Notes under the pieces: model-generated
Databases searched by the model: none
What the model was told of the DNA's origin: nothing
The model's input: only the letters and a program-made list of their open reading frames with translations
Part shown: in pieces, positions 10,776 to 24,451 of the stretch
Layout: every line of letters begins with the position of its first letter
Position numbering within the stretch: the first letter of the stretch is position 1
Position numbers and translations under genes: made by a program
DNA from: Isoetes taiwanensis
Taxonomy: Eukaryota > Streptophyta > Lycopodiopsida > Isoetales > Isoetaceae
DNA: 64,000 bases
Reading direction: 5' to 3'
Assembly: GCA_021234155.1 (NCBI GenBank)
Contig: JAJEKV010000155.1
Coordinates: 728,863 to 792,862, forward strand

Positions 10776-13700
10776 AAACAACTACCTATATGTTGAACAA
10801 AATGTATCTAAGTAATCACAACAGAAAAACGTCACTCAATATTATAGACCATCTCTAACATGGACTACTAACGTTGGTAGCTTGGTTCGGGAAATTTTTT
10901 GCCTATGATCGGGCAGTTTTCCTACTAGATTTTAGGCAACTATGAACTCCCTCACCATTTTTGTTGAACCAAGAAAAATGCCTATTTTTTTAGCGTAAAT
11001 TTTTCCTCTTTTGCTTCAAAAACGTCGCTAATTTTCATTTCCACATCTCTAACAAGGACTACTAACAACCAAGGTTGGTAGATGTTTGCAACATCATTCC
11101 ACCTAGACAACCTCAAGTCCTATTGAAATTTAAAATTTTGAATATCTACAATCTCACTTGAAACAATGATTACCTCCTCCACATAGGCCAGCACATCAAT
11201 TAAACAAACACTTCCATTCGAATTTAAACACCATTCTATCCATAACATCATGTAGCTACGCCCAACAATGCCAAGAGATGCCAGTCACCATACTCTGTCT
11301 TTGGGAAGGTGGAACATCATACTGTAGGTGAGATGTGTCCTCTTTATCTCTTCATGTGATCTCTACAAGTTAGTATGATCCCCTTTTTCAACCTTTCATG
11401 GCAAATGTTTTCTGCCCTTTTATGTTTCATACACAACTTTCATCCAAGCTTACCACTAAGTTTAATGCCCACCAATAGGTTTGAATAATGGGAATCAATC
11501 TTGCAACCTTGCAAACTCATGCTACAAAATTGGCCTAGAAAAAACTCGACCTTTGATACAATTTTGCCATACAATGGAATGTAAAAAATTGAACTACATG
11601 GATATTAATGCCGATTCTTAAATATCGAGCCCTTAAACATCCCAATGAATGGCCCATGAATGAAAGTATTATTCTTAATGCAAAAATTCAAAGTTCCACT
11701 CACTCAACTCATACTCTCATAAACCTTTTTCAAAGTATACACTAATCTTTAAATGATACAGGCTAAAATCATCTCCCTCCCATTTTTACTTTAGCAAGGT
11801 GTTTTATAGGTGTCTACAACTTCATAACTACCTACAATATCGTATTTATGCCCAGCAACGCCGGGCACCTGTGACTAGTCTTTCTTATATCCAATTACGC
11901 TGCATTTTTATGGTGGTTCCATTACATGTTGCATCACCTTTGCATCACCTCTAGGTCATTGACCACTAAAATAATACTACTTATCTAATGGCATAAAGAG
12001 GATCTGTAGGCCTTAATATTCGATTCAATTGCAAACACTAACCTACATTCTCTAAATGGGTGTTCTGCAGAGGAAGCAAAAGCTAAGTTTAAGATAATAC
12101 TTACAACTGTACTGGAAAGTCCCTGCATCGAGAGGCATTAGCTGACTAATAGACATTTTTATTTTGCCAACTTTTTCAAGAACAACAGGCAAGAACACAT
12201 ACTTTAATGAGCAACAAATCTGAAACAAAGTGTTATACTCACCAAGGTGTAAAGGCAGAAGCTATCAGGCGGCTAGGCAATTAGAACCACCCAACCGCTT
12301 CTTCCAGGACAATGACGTGGCAACATTTCACATGGTATCAATAGAGTTTATATAGCTCAATTCAAATTAAAAAATAGAAGGTCATGCCTATTATAATCAA
12401 ATAGGACTTAAAAAGCTCCAAGTTATACCTACTCTAAACACCCTTGTAAGAAATTATCTGAAAAACTTTAAATGAATGAAAAATATGCCGTAAAAGAAAA
12501 TAATGAGATAAGACTTGCATCTGTGGCACATCCTTTGGTATCATTTATACTTTTTTGCAAATGCACGCTGAGCTTGAAATATTCCCCGCTGCAACACTAA
12601 GCTAGAACTCATGATAAGGACAATATTCTCATCGTGTCCCTGGTTGCAAACAATAAGTCATAAGAATAGGCAAACTCAACCAGATAATGAGGTTTTACAC
12701 CAAATTATTGTGCTATTAGGTATAGGGTCAATATCTACCAACAGGTTGTGGCATCATACATGAAGCGGAAGAAATTTCCTTCATTAAAATTATGCATATC
12801 CAAATCGTAGAAGTATATCTAGGTTTCTTTATCATCTACGTATTGAACTCTACATCATGTCTTGCCCATCTCTTCTCATGTATTTCTTGAATTCAGCATC
12901 ATGTCTTACTAAAGGAGCCCAGCCCACTCGATCATGTCTAGAAAAATCGTGCATATAGATGGAATAGAACCCATCGTTCGGATTCTTGAACTTTGGCATC
13001 TTATGTCTTGCTAAAGGAGGCTTCGGATCATGTGTGATAGAAATCTTGCATCTAAAGGAAACATAAACCATCGGTTGTATTTGTATCTGCAAAAAAGCAA
13101 GCAATCAACAATGAGATAAATTGATTAGGCCAGAAGCAATGCAATAGAATAAAAATGAGATTAGATATGCCTGTCCAATTATATGCAATGTATTCTGCAT
13201 TCAAAGCCTGTTCCAGTGTCGGAAGAACAACACTCCAAATATCAGGCATCAATCTGCAACCTGGGACTACACCCAAACAAAATTATAGACCCTAACCCTG
13301 CAAACACAAACACCGACTTATCAAATGGGACTGAAACAAACAAAATCTAGCAAACACTGGCTTATATGTTCAATAGCAAATCAAACAACGTGCACATAGT
13401 ATATATAATACAGAAGGCCTTAGAAAAGAGAATAAAAAGTAGACATACTTGAGCAAATATAATTCTTAGATCAACACAATCCATAAGGAGAATTCCTGAT
13501 ACTTTTAGATAACTTCCTCCACCAGGTGACAGACAGCAAGAAGAAGTGCATCCATTTTGCTATAGAGATGACTTGCACTGCGGGGAAGAATGCTCATAGA
13601 ACTGACTCTACATGCACAGTCTTTGAAACCCAATAAGACTATAAGAGATCAAAGGTTGCTGCGTCCTAGCATGCAACTGGTACCCTAAATCTCAATTGTC

Positions 13701-13855
13701 TATTTCCTGATAACTTTGTACCTTTTGCCAGGGTTTCTAAAAGTGTATGCCAGGTATAATTTATCTGGTCCATAAAACCTAGCATGTTCGTGAAAACAGA
13801 AAGATGCAATGTAATGATAACAAAAATAAGCATCTACTCTAGTGTAATGATAACT

Positions 13856-14004
13856 AAAATGAGCATCTACTGTCAGAATAGAATAAGAATTTCTAGATAG
13901 AACTAAAATAAGTATCTACTCTCAGAATAGAAGAAGAGTTTCTAGATAGAATTAAAATAAGCAACTACTCTCAGAATAGAATAAGAATTTTTAGATAGAA
14001 TAAG
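13856..14004. repeat. 49-bp tandem repeat, three copies
   Basis: Three consecutive units of about 49 bp, each reading approximately AAAATAAGCATCTACT, CTCAGAATAGAATAAGAA, TTTCTAGATAGAA with scattered substitutions. A partial unit precedes them at 13,814-13,855. Confidence 0.88.
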
Positions 14005-15164
14005 AATTTCCAAATTTCATACCACTACCACAGAGCCTTCTGTCCATTATTCATTCTACTGCTGCAAAGGCTTCTAACGGATATAATATTATCTGAATAA
14101 TTGTGTGAACGTTCAATTCCATCATACATGGAGCGCATTTTTTCCATTTAGAATTCAATCATTTCCAGTACTTGACCAACTACTCTAAAAAAGCATTGTA
14201 TTTATATGGTAATTATAACAAACTTAAGGCCTATGAAACAAAGAGAAACATTCTGTAAGCTATGACATATCTTAAATTTACCAGGCCATTGATATTCATA
14301 AGCAATGTACTCACCAGAACACATGAGCATGGCATTGTACTGAATCCTGGCCGATTGAAAATTTCAAGATCAAAGGGTCAAAAGCAGATGATTCGGCTCC
14401 CTAATTTGCAGCGATCTGATATGTTCCATCCTTGGTTATAGAAATTAAAATTCAATTCTGAGGGAAGAACCCACAGATGTGGTTCGAATAACATTTATGC
14501 AGACCAAATGTAAATGTACATTATAAATACTTACAGCTAAGATGTACTGTCTGCAATATCTTCACATGAATTAGCTCCCAACATGAAAGACGAAACTAAC
14601 ATCATCAATCTGCTCATAATAGCAGGGATAATCTTGTTCTGGAACAAAATCGAACATTCAGTGGACGGAGCACACGAAAGTGGAGAAATGAAGAACACAT
14701 GTTTGTGACGAATTTCTATTCCAGGGATAGAAAGGTAGCATCCATGCAACATCCCAGCAAGCAATCGTGGCATCAGGAGATGCATATCGATATGGATTGG
14801 GGAAAATTAAACCCCTAAAAAAACTTCTTCGATTTTTGGATAGTCGGACTTTTTTTTGCCGGTTGCCAAAATCCCCAAAACCTTAGAAAATCGGTCTTTA
14901 GAAAAAATCAAAAATATCCCAAATTAACAAGATTGATACCTATTGCATGTTGTTAGATTTCAGATCTTCTTCATTAGATTTTAATTGCTCTAAATAGTTA
15001 AAGGTATATGAGCTTCAAAAAGTCTGTATTCTCTCTTAGTTTCATGACAGTAAAACACATGACAAATAGAAAAAACACAGAATCTCTGATAACGTGATGG
15101 TGTGATGGTTCACAGAGTAAAAAGCCATACAATGGTACTCTACATGTTTCTTGAAAAAACTCAA

Positions 15165-15330
15165 GAATAGAATAGAGTAGAATATAATAGAATAGAATAG
15201 ATTTTGTAACGTCCACGGAGTTCAAGAGGACATGGGACCCATATAATGGCCTAGTACAACCATTACTACTAGGATTAAAAAACTCCTACCTCGAAAGGTT
15301 TTCAAGGGAAAAATCTTTGCAGTAATGATG
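15165..15330 (-). repeat. possible LINE 3' end with (TATTC)n tail
   Basis: On the minus strand GTGGACGTTACAAAAT runs directly into a degenerate (TATTC)n tract. The same arrangement (GGACATTA.. then TATTC repeats) ends the LINE at 27,029. It may be a severely 5'-truncated copy of that family; no coding sequence is present to confirm this. Confidence 0.35.
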
Positions 15331-16319
15331 ATGCTAGATAAGCAAGAAGAAGATATAAGTAGACGATGACTATTGAGGGCTCAGTAATTGAAGACGCTCA
15401 TCCAGAACCTCAAGTATGTAGAATGCCAAGTGATGCACACATGGGGCTCTGAGGAATGGAATAACGGTTCTTGACCGTCTCAAAAGCAGGACATCTTAGC
15501 AGAGTATAGCTTTCGTCTTCAATAACTTGTAACTGGCAACATGCTCACTTTTCGTGTAAAAAACACTTACAAGAGGTAGCGACATTTGTTTGGTGATTTG
15601 TTACGGCCTGGAGCCAACATCGTGTGGAGGAGGGAGATCCAATGATGGAAACCTCGATTGTTTCGATGCTGATCTCGACGCAGTTAACAAAAACTAAAGG
15701 CGAAGTCTGGCATCCAGTAAGTTTTCGTCGACAATTTATAAAGTTGTCAACAAAATGTTAAGATTTGATATAATAGAAAGCAATGTGAAAGAGGTTAAAT
15801 GCCTAATTTAACTATAACAACTTCTTAGAAGTAACCCCTTCTATTTAACAATTATGTTAACAAAAACCTCGTGTGTGTTACTAGTGAAATAATTCTTTTT
15901 TTTGAACAACAAAATAACCCATGGTGTGTACGATTTGAGCAAGTTAGATGCATAGCCTTCCAAATTCCTCTACACTATAATGTGTAGAAAGAATATTTGA
16001 AGTAACAAGTGTGTTTTATTTGTCATCTAAGAATATTCGTAACAGGGAATTTGGCAAAGAGATGGACATTCAACATTGAATTGCCTATGAAATAATATCA
16101 AAGGGTAACTACACGATGGCAATGGCAGCGGTAAAAAATTTCTCTCTATGATAGACTATGCTTTGCAACACCTAAAAGAAACGGAAATGGAAATAGGCTA
16201 ATTAATAATGGAAAATGTCAAGTTAAAGATACAAAGTTCTTCAGAAAGCTGTATATATATAGCTATGATTTTGCGCTTTCGAAGAACAATTGTGACGCTT
16301 GAATTGAAAATTACTCAAT

Positions 16320-16914
16320 TTATTCTACAATCAGATTGACAGAAGAAGATTTAGTGAAGATTTGGGTCCGACAGAGGGGACAATTTCGATGCCGGCGGAG
16401 CCACAGATCAATACAGGCGACATGAAAAGCATGGTTGCAAGTGGGCAGGATTCTCAGCTTTTCGCCATCTTCAAAATTTGCGAGGCAAACTGGGCAATCC
16501 ACAGATGCAGGGGTACCTTTTGCAAACGAAATGACAGGAATATTTTGTGTTGAAGATATGATCTAATAGATCAAGAAGTGCGTGTGGCAGGCTGACTAGA
16601 TTGCCATGTTGGCAATCCAAGCCAAGAGGCACGACTCATCTGAAGAGCCACAACTGCACACCTATTTGTAAGCCACGGTTGGGGCTGTTCCAACCAGTCT
16701 GTTCAATTCTATTTTGTTCTTCCTCCATATTTTTATCATTTTGATCAGAAACAGAGAATTCTTGAGCCCTGTTTGGCCTCCAAATTGCGGCCAACAATTT
16801 CGCAAAATAATAAATCAAAGCCACCGCAATAATCGCGACTGCTGCTATGATGCAGCTCCCAAGCAGCAAAGCTAACAACCCAGTTTTGAAGAGTGCTGCT
16901 TCTGTCGGGGTCAT
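16320..16914 (-). pseudogene. ATL-type RING-H2 E3 ubiquitin ligase, disrupted
   Basis: ATL proteins are membrane-anchored ubiquitin ligases of the plant endomembrane system, usually intronless. On the minus strand, starting at 16,914, residues about 10-37 form one hydrophobic segment (LLALLLGSCIIAAVAIIAV). An Asn/Glu-rich linker follows, then a TGA stop at 16,636-16,638. The same frame continues past the stop into GLDCQHGNLVSLP, which fits the ATL GLD motif. About 25 codons later a one-base shift leads into [12 protein letters not shown] and the RING-H2 domain (16,320-16,502): CPVC, CNHAFH, C, then CPLC, with the WL..H..CPLC spacing of ATLs and all eight zinc ligands present. One stop and one frameshift separate otherwise intact modules. 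It is either a recent pseudogene or two sequence errors in a live gene. Confidence 0.82.
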
Positions 16915-17058
16915 TTTCTCTAACGAGACTCAGAGTTTAGAGACAGTGTTCTTCGCTCAAGCTCAAGACAGAAGTCCATATTGGCGCATTATGTCTGTGT
17001 GGCCCCATTAAAGGGCCATACCTGCATGACTCAAACCTGCATTTGTTTTCTTTAATTC

Positions 17059-17381
17059 AAAGATGCGCTCGGACTCAAACAAGAGCTCATGTTTCACATG
17101 CATACAATGTTGATTACTTAATCCAAGTCACTGATTCGTTTTTTCCATGTATTATAGCGTTTGGTTCATCTTTTATTGCAAGCCATCGATGTGGGGAATA
17201 TTCCTGGCATTGTACCAGATCGATGGCCGACATCATTTACAACTAAAGCCAGACAAACTTTTCCAATGGTGCACCTTGACCTCAATGGTCCAAAACCACA
17301 ATATCATTAAATGAAAGAAATTCCATAACAAGATGCGCTCGGACTCAAACAAGAGCTCATGTTTCACATGCATACAATGTT
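17059..17381. repeat. pair of 53-bp direct repeats 218 bp apart
   Basis: 17,059-17,111 and 17,330-17,381 are virtually identical (AGATGCGCTCGGACTCAAAC ... CATGCATACAATGTT). The spacer between them is not repeated. This pattern could flank an old insertion or be a local duplication. Confidence 0.9.
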
Positions 17382-20300
17382 ATGATTGCATTGGATAATA
17401 GCCTAATCAACATTACGGGATAATTGATATATGTGACCGCCTAAAAAAAGCAAATCTAGCCTAATTGCACTATCCTTATTATTTTTTGGATTATTGGATC
17501 CAAGCATAGTTCTATGAATATGCCAAATGAAGGGTCGTGAAATTTACACATCAGCCCCACGTACAAGTTTGCGCACTCCATACGTCTAAATATGTATATA
17601 CATACATGGTATTCTGAATCCATACACATGAGAAATGAATATATTACCATTGTGCATTCACAGAACACAGAACACAGATAAGAACAAATAAGAGCGAAGA
17701 ACAGATAAGAAGAAATTAGAGTGAAGACATGACATTTACTGAGAACGTGACATAGCTCAAACAGAACTGCATTCTCACCAGAAGTTGGAGTCTTCTTATG
17801 AACCTCTACGGAAAAGAAATTGAGCTTGATACAGAGAAAAAGAGGAAGTTTTGAAGCACATTTGGAAAAAATAGTCAGAATCATTAAACCCAAAAGCAAA
17901 AGTGATCGCCCATCTGATTATTGCAAAGAAACAGAGCTCCTAGAAAAAGCTCGAGTGAAAATGGCTATGGCGGCATGGGTTGATTCGCACGAATTCTAGA
18001 GGGGCACGACAAGGCATAAAGAATTTATTACATCCAACAGCTCAAAACTCCCCTTTGTCTGCATCTACCCTGCTCTGGTAAGGCGGGAGCTGCCACAAAG
18101 AGAGCTGCCACAAAGGCAGAAGCTTGGCAGGTGCCCTTCTTAAGCCGTATTCACATGGAAGGAATGGGCGGTGCATTTGACGGTGCTCTAAATCGCGCTG
18201 CACAGCTGGCTGCCAACTCAAATTACATGAATCTAATAGGGCGATCTACAGCAACAGTTCTGGGGCCGCAGCACAAGAATTTTGGCTGGCTCCACATCCT
18301 ATTACCTCCTGCAATATCCGATTACCTCCTATTGCAATCACATCGGCCATGCTGGAGAATCTGTGACCACAAATCCAGAACAGAACCGGCTGCACAAAGG
18401 TATTTGGAAAATCAAATTATGCAAGGAACGAACAACCTGGATTTTTGTCTTCTTCATAGAGGTCTGATGGGAGGACAAAGGGATAGGGAAATGGAGGAAA
18501 TAGAGAAACAAGGTCCAATTCGAAGCTTTGTGATGATTTCTGCTATATATCTGCTATTTGATCTAAAGCGGCGCCTTGCATGAAGATGCAATGAACCTCT
18601 GGGCTTCAAATGGGAGCGACCATGTGGGCCGCTCATGAGCAACGGCAGAAAATCAGCATATATTGCCACCGATGGAGCGGTAGCCCGCAGGCTTGGGTCG
18701 GCGGCTCTTGCGGGAATGGTACCGCTTCAAAAATGCGTTACATGTGACTACGCCTTCAGCCGGCTTAATTACTAGGCGTTACGTAGGCATTTGTTCCCCT
18801 GCCTCGCCCCACCTCAGAAATAGATCCGGAAAACAGAAGCTGTTGTTTCCCTCTGCATCCGGCTCCTCTGCTCCTCTGCTTCTTCTCCTCTGGTTCCTCT
18901 GCGAGCACACTCCAAATCAGGAGGAGCAGCATCTGGCCGTCCGGCATGCCCGCCATCTCCCCAAGCACATGGGAGCAAGCATCAGCCCCCGACATGCTCG
19001 AAGGACGAACGCCACGATTTTGCAACAGACGACCATGAAACACAGCCTCCATTATTTTTTTTAAAACCCTAACCCCCATTTCTCGGTCAACCACTGCCAA
19101 AATCATATTCCACAGATAATTTGCAAACCTTATAGAACCCAGACTTCATTCTTATGTCTATTCCTCCCTTTTACTCCGCCCCAAAGAAAATCTAAAGATA
19201 TGTCAAAATCCTGAGGATAATCTCTTCCTATTGCTAATCTATTGGTATGTAATTCTTCTGCATGATCTTGAAATATAGCGTTGAGATGATGAGTTGTTTT
19301 TCTACTTTATTTTGTATCGAATTGAATTCAATTAATGATAATGATGATGATGATTTTTTTTATCACGCCAATACAGGGCCTCAAGTCTATTAGGCAACAA
19401 AACTCATGCATGAACATAACAAAGACTATGCTAAATAAGGCCTTTTACCTGCAAATCATCTGGCATACTTTTCAAATCTAAAATCATTTTTCGTTGCTCC
19501 CATCAAGCTTGGGGTTAAGCCCCTAACCATGAGGAGACATGGAAAATAACAATGAGAAGCGTACTGCATTCAATACATCCGCACCAAGTTTTTTTAAAGT
19601 ACATTCAACCCATTTAGTGCACAACAAGATTATCAGTGCAATTAAAGGGTTTGGAACTCAATAATGATCAAATGGGGCAATATACACTCCTAAACATAGA
19701 ATCAATTCCATGGGCATTTCATATCTCTTCAGAGAAAGATGGTTTTCTTTTTGACGGCAAACTCTTATTCAATATTCCAGAAGAAGTACACACATAGATG
19801 CAGAGACAAGAATAAAATCTCAGTAGACAAAGATAATCCACTGAGTGCAGCCACCTGTCTATGCATAGAATAAGATACCCAAATATTCCTCAAAAATCAG
19901 ACGTTTTTTCTCAGGAGCAAGCTGAGAATATATGTATGCCTTCACCAATATGTCTTGCGCCTCATGAAGAAAGATGATGTTCACCTTCCAATGTAGATTC
20001 CTCGCAAGATGGACAAAATCTCAGATCGCGTGAAATATCGTAATTGCAATATGCGGGGTCTCAAATGAGCTTGAAAGATAAGCTTGCCTCTTTTAGACCC
20101 TATCACCCATTCTAAGACATAAACCTATTGCATCATACATCAAGAATGCCATGTTTTACAAAATTGAAACCACTTAAAGTCTAAGGAGTACCTCAGAACG
20201 AGACCAAGTCCAAAATATATATAGTGAATTGGCTCATGGCAAATCCAAACTATCTTCAATGGGATGTTGCCAGTAGGATGTTGGGTTTCTGAACACAAAA

Positions 20301-20750
20301 TTCAATGGGAAAGAAAGTTGTGTAACCAATTCCACCTTTTTCTCGTTCCTCTTGTTTCAATGGTAATTAGGTACAAAATTGTCATAGTGGTGTAGCCACA
20401 TGCATGTGGCAATGATACATCTTTAGCCAAAAAATATTGTTTGTTGGAATACCACCAATGTAGGTAACCGAAGGTAAACCAAAGTTACAAGGTTTGGACC
20501 ACCATATTAGAGGAATTTAGCATAAAACGTGGTTCCATGGCTCACACTGTTCATGAAAAAATATTGTTGTTTGAATCGGCTTCATAGCCACCAACGTAGA
20601 TAACCGAACTCCGCCTCCTGCGATCAAATTACCTGCTACAACCAATGGCTCCTCAAATTTCATATTATAGGTAGATCCCAATGCCCAATCATAAATTTCC
20701 GGACGTTTTAGCCACCCTTAAATGTAAATTCTCTGTCCACCATGGAACCC

Positions 20751-20803
20751 AACATAGAATATTTTAGGATATTCCCAACATAGAATCTTTTTAGGATATT
20801 CCC
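20751..20803. repeat. short tandem duplication
   Basis: Two adjacent units of about 27 bp containing CAACATAGAAT and TTTTAGGATATTCC. Confidence 0.85.
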
Positions 20804-21552
20804 AGACCATGGAACGAAACGATATATTTATCGGAGCGCACGATACATGATCAATATACCTGGAATCTTTTGTATTCCGGCAATGCTTTTTGCCATTGAC
20901 CTCCGTAGCCTTCTGTAGAACAGGTAACACTCTTTCCTCTCTTTGCTTTTTTTTTGCTCTGTAGCTCCGTCTTTTGTTAGATTTAGCTTTGTTGCAATTT
21001 GCAGTTCAGGTAGATTTGCCCTCATCAACAATTTCAGTCTCTGTTGCCACCAAGTTTGAAATTCAGTCTTTCCCCAGGTTTATCTCAGATTTGAAATGTT
21101 TCTCATTCAGTCTTTCTTTCTGTATCTGGAAAATCAATCTTTGTGTTTCTTTGCTGCATTTAAACTAGTCTCCAAGAGCATTCTTAGGTTGAAACAACAA
21201 GCATCTTCTTACATCCACCGTGGTTCTTCTGACCAATGATCACGTAAATTCCCATTGAAATCTGTTAATCTGTGAGTCTAATATTAGTCTAAAATTTCGT
21301 GCATTTTACTACTGAAAGGCTATTTATACCCTTAATGCAATTTGTGTTTTTACAATAAATCATTCATATATGCTATAGGCTTCTGCTATAGCTTCTATGG
21401 TTTCAAGGCCAAGTTTCAAAGAGCAAAGAGGCTGCAATCTACATGATCCTTTTTATGTCTTTTTATAAGCTATGATTGGTAGTAATTATTGCAGTTTATT
21501 TTTACTTTCTTTTTCTTGAAGACTTTTCATATAAACCTATTGGTATAGGAAC

Positions 21553-22953
21553 ATGAAGAAACTGTACAATAGTTCCGACGAATCTTTTGTGATGCCTGGG
21601 AAAACATTAAATGAAGGCAATGTACCACAGGTAATTGTACATCTAACATTGTGGTATGTTAGCTTCTTGAATTTCTAGTTGATAATATATTCAAGCATTG
21701 GAGCAACTTGTAGTTCTTCTGCATAAATTAGTCCTGAATAGCTGACTGCCTTATTTTCTATTTGCAGTTTATTCAAATATTGGGCCCCAATGGAGAAGTA
21801 TGGCGATATGCTGTTGGCACTAAGACAGAGTTTGCTCTTAATAGAATTAAGATCAAGCAGGCAGATCTTACGACGAGGGATCTGTACATACAGGCTGTGA
21901 AAGAAGGTGAAGAGCCTGTTGAATTTGGTCCTGATGCGGAGCTCGTCAACTACGGTGATGATTGGAAGCTCCAACTTGTCTTAGGTAAGAGTAGCCAATC
22001 TTGTTCTCACAGTGCATGCTAAGTCTTAGAATTTTAATATATTGCTTAGCATAGCCAACGTAGCCTCCCTAAATTAGGAATGCTGGGATATTTGCGGGAG
22101 ACTCTTGTTTTCCTTGGTACAATTGCAATCTTATATCTCATTTTCAACTAGCAACATGTTCTTCTGTGATTCTTGAAACGAATCTGAAGAATGAAACAAG
22201 CAAATAGTTTATTAAGGAAGATGGTGATCTTAGGCAAGAGGGAAAGCTTTTGAGGCTCTAATCTGAACTTGGACATAAAGGTTTGACTACAACCCAAAAA
22301 AGTAACTGAAATAGATGTGGAAAGCAGAGAAACAATTAATAACTTTTTCATTCCAAAGTTAAAATGAAATGTCTTTACCATCTGATGATCCAGCCCAAAG
22401 GGCATTAATTTTCCTATCAAGTGAGGAATATCAGTGCAGTGCTTGAAGACAATGACTGAACAAGTGATTAGTCAGCTGTCACATTTCCACGTTACAAGTT
22501 CCATTTACTGTTTTGCCCTATTTGGTGTGCATTATTCTGCAGTGTAGAAGGTTTTCTCTTTAAATTGGTCGTTAGGCATATCTCTGTACGAAAGATTTGG
22601 TGCTTGCAATGGTAATGGAGTTCAGCTTTTGAAAATATCAGATTGACATGCACTTTATCCAGAATAATTAAATGCTCTTTTAAATACCTTTCTGGATGTT
22701 TTATAATCTTAACATTCTTAATTGAAGGAAATTGTGCTTAAGCAGAAAGTTGTGAAAAGCCAGTAGAAGGTTCAGGGAACTCCACCCCTAGGGAAGAAAA
22801 TATGGAGGATACAAGGGTACGTTAAAAATTATGTATGCCATTGATGACACAACCTAGACTAACCAGTTCGGCATCGCCATGGTAATCAGAAATTGATTGC
22901 AGAGTTTTACCCCGGAGGGAAGGTACCAGCAGGTTCCAGTCCAGAGTGTTCGC
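21553..22953 (+). CDS. four-exon gene segment, function unknown
   Basis: Four short exons join without any phase conflict: 21,553-21,630 (ATG, 26 codons, donor CAG/GTAATT), 21,768-21,984 (acceptor TTTGCAG, donor TTAG/GTAAGA, phase 1), 22,746-22,816 (acceptor TTAAGCAG, donor AGG/GTACGT) and 22,903-22,953 (acceptor GATTGCAG, donor CGC/GTGAGT). Together they give 139 open codons. Exon 2 encodes a compact mixed-charge segment with FIQILGPNGEVWRYAVG, KIKQADLTTRDLYIQAV and VNYGDDWKLQLVLG. Exon 3 is Ser/Glu-rich and exon 4 contains FTPEGRYQQVPVQSVR. The first ATG may be internal if earlier exons exist (an AG precedes it), and the ORF stays open at the last donor, so further exons may lie downstream among the transposons. 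I do not recognise the family. Consistent phases and splice sites argue for a real plant gene. Confidence 0.55.
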
Positions 22954-24439
22954 GTGAGTATATTGGAAAAGTCATGATTGCCCTGTGTCTAATCTTTCTG
23001 CTAGCAGCAGCTTTGCAATTTGCACTGGAACAGTTGCCTCCCATTTCTAATGTCTAAGGCTTAAGCATTTTGTGTTTTTTATTTGATTTTTTACACCCTC
23101 CGGTGTACTGTTGTAAATTTATCTGAAACAAAACGTCTGCATGTGCTTTAACTTATGTTGCTATTCGGCCACATTTAAAAAACGTAAAAGATTAAGAAAT
23201 TGAAATATCGTTGGAGAACTTGGATATATACATTAAACTCTATCGTAGTAAAACGGAATGAATGGAAAGACCAATAAGAGGCCCAAACCGTCAATAGTTT
23301 GTAAACTGCACAAAGTGATGGTAGAAGGTAGTTTAGTATTTTCAAGCTAAAAGGATAACTTGATATCTGATTTCAATCTAAAGAATACTAGTAAACGTGT
23401 GCCCGGCGTTCTAATATCCTAGCATATATTTTTATTTGGCCTTTAATGTTCATATTATGTGAAACTTCCGTCAACAACACATCTTGATATTTGCAAGAAA
23501 TTTGCTTTTGTAATTATTTTTATTAATGAAATTGTCTAATGACTGTATCATCAATGTATTAACTTTGCATTTATGGATTTCAATAGATAAGATAAGATAA
23601 GATGAATTTTTACGTCCACGGGAACCTGGGCCCATCACCAAACCATGCTTTATAAAAAATGTGGGGAGCAATTAATTTACCTCTAAAGACGAAAAATTAG
23701 AAAGACATATCCAAAACTTATGCTCAAAATGTCATCCTTAGAAGTATTTAAGTACATTAACAAAAAAATAGGTATAGAAATACAAAACACGAAATTTTGT
23801 CTTGGTTCATTGGCGTAGTTTAGTTCATAATAGAACTTTAAATATGCATCTCTACATGGCGCATATAACCAAGGGCCTAATGTTGTACTTTGTTGGATGC
23901 TCTCGTGATATATTCACTTCACCTACATTGATTCTAATCGCCCACGATGTCTCGACTATCTATCAACGGTGTTTCAGGGACGAGGCTACGGTAAGGTTAA
24001 GTTATTGTTTTTGGATGGATGCATAATGTTGCTGATGCTTAGGCATGTTTTAGAACCTCGATTCCCACTTAGTCCCTGTGACTAACCCCATTGTTGATGG
24101 TGTAAGCAGACGTGCAAGAGGCTCTGGAGTGTAACTAAGCTTTGGGAAGGCGATAATAGGAATTGGATTGCAAATAAACAAACTTGTTGATTATTACAAG
24201 AACTGGGTTGAAACTACAATTGCTAAGTAATGGATGTAGCGTGAGAATATTATTATTGGTTATAGGGGAATAGTTTTTGGGACCTTGGAATATTGATATA
24301 AAGATTAAATTCTTTACCTAAGTGTTATTGTTGCGAATGCATGAGTTAATTTCTTAAGTTTTTAAGCTTAAGTAGATCCAATGGTCGAGATTGATGGGAT
24401 CTCCGCCACCATAGAGGTTAACCGCCAAAGGCAAACAGT
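22954..24439. other. intron or intergenic DNA, no further exon found
   Basis: AT-rich. If the gene at 21.5-23.0 kb continues, this would be intron. At 23,585-23,605 a (GATAA)n-type tract is followed by TTTTTACGTCCACGGG, similar to the junction at 15,202. 23,700-24,439 could be the 5' LTR of the element described next, but I cannot place its left edge. Confidence 0.4.
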
Positions 24440-24451
24440 TGGTATCAGAGC
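24440..24451 (+). other. LTR-retrotransposon primer-binding site
   Basis: TGGTATCAGAGC is the exact complement of the 3' end of plant initiator tRNA-Met, the commonest primer for plant LTR retrotransposons. It would follow a 5' LTR ending near 24,437. Confidence 0.7.

Larger units (their letters stand above)
7979..16319. other. long AT-rich intergenic stretch
   Basis: No gene could be supported over more than 8 kb. Open frames are all short (under about 110 codons), overlap on both strands and lack motifs. Items that can be supported are entered separately: a weak exon-like segment at 9866-9970, a 92-bp tandem duplication at 10,262-10,443, imperfect repeats at 10,679-10,775, a 49-bp triplication at 13,856-14,004 and a pentanucleotide tract at 15,165-15,202. 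A pair of diverged segments sharing CATCTCTAAC..GGACTACTAAC occurs at 10,850 and 11,045. Confidence 0.5.
16915..21552. other. intergenic stretch
   Basis: No gene is called. A 150-codon plus-strand frame at 18,131-18,583 and overlapping frames at 18,693-19,106 have no recognisable motif and sit in locally GC-richer DNA. Short repeats are present: the 53-bp pair at 17,059/17,330, a small GAT tract at 19,337-19,353, a related pair around AAAAAATATTGTT at 20,444 and 20,558, and a duplicated stretch at 20,751-20,803. The rest is AT-rich and featureless to me. Confidence 0.45.

Noticed and set aside
18131-19106. 150- and 123-codon frames as host genes
   Set aside because: No motif, no splice context, and overlapping frames on the other strand of similar length.
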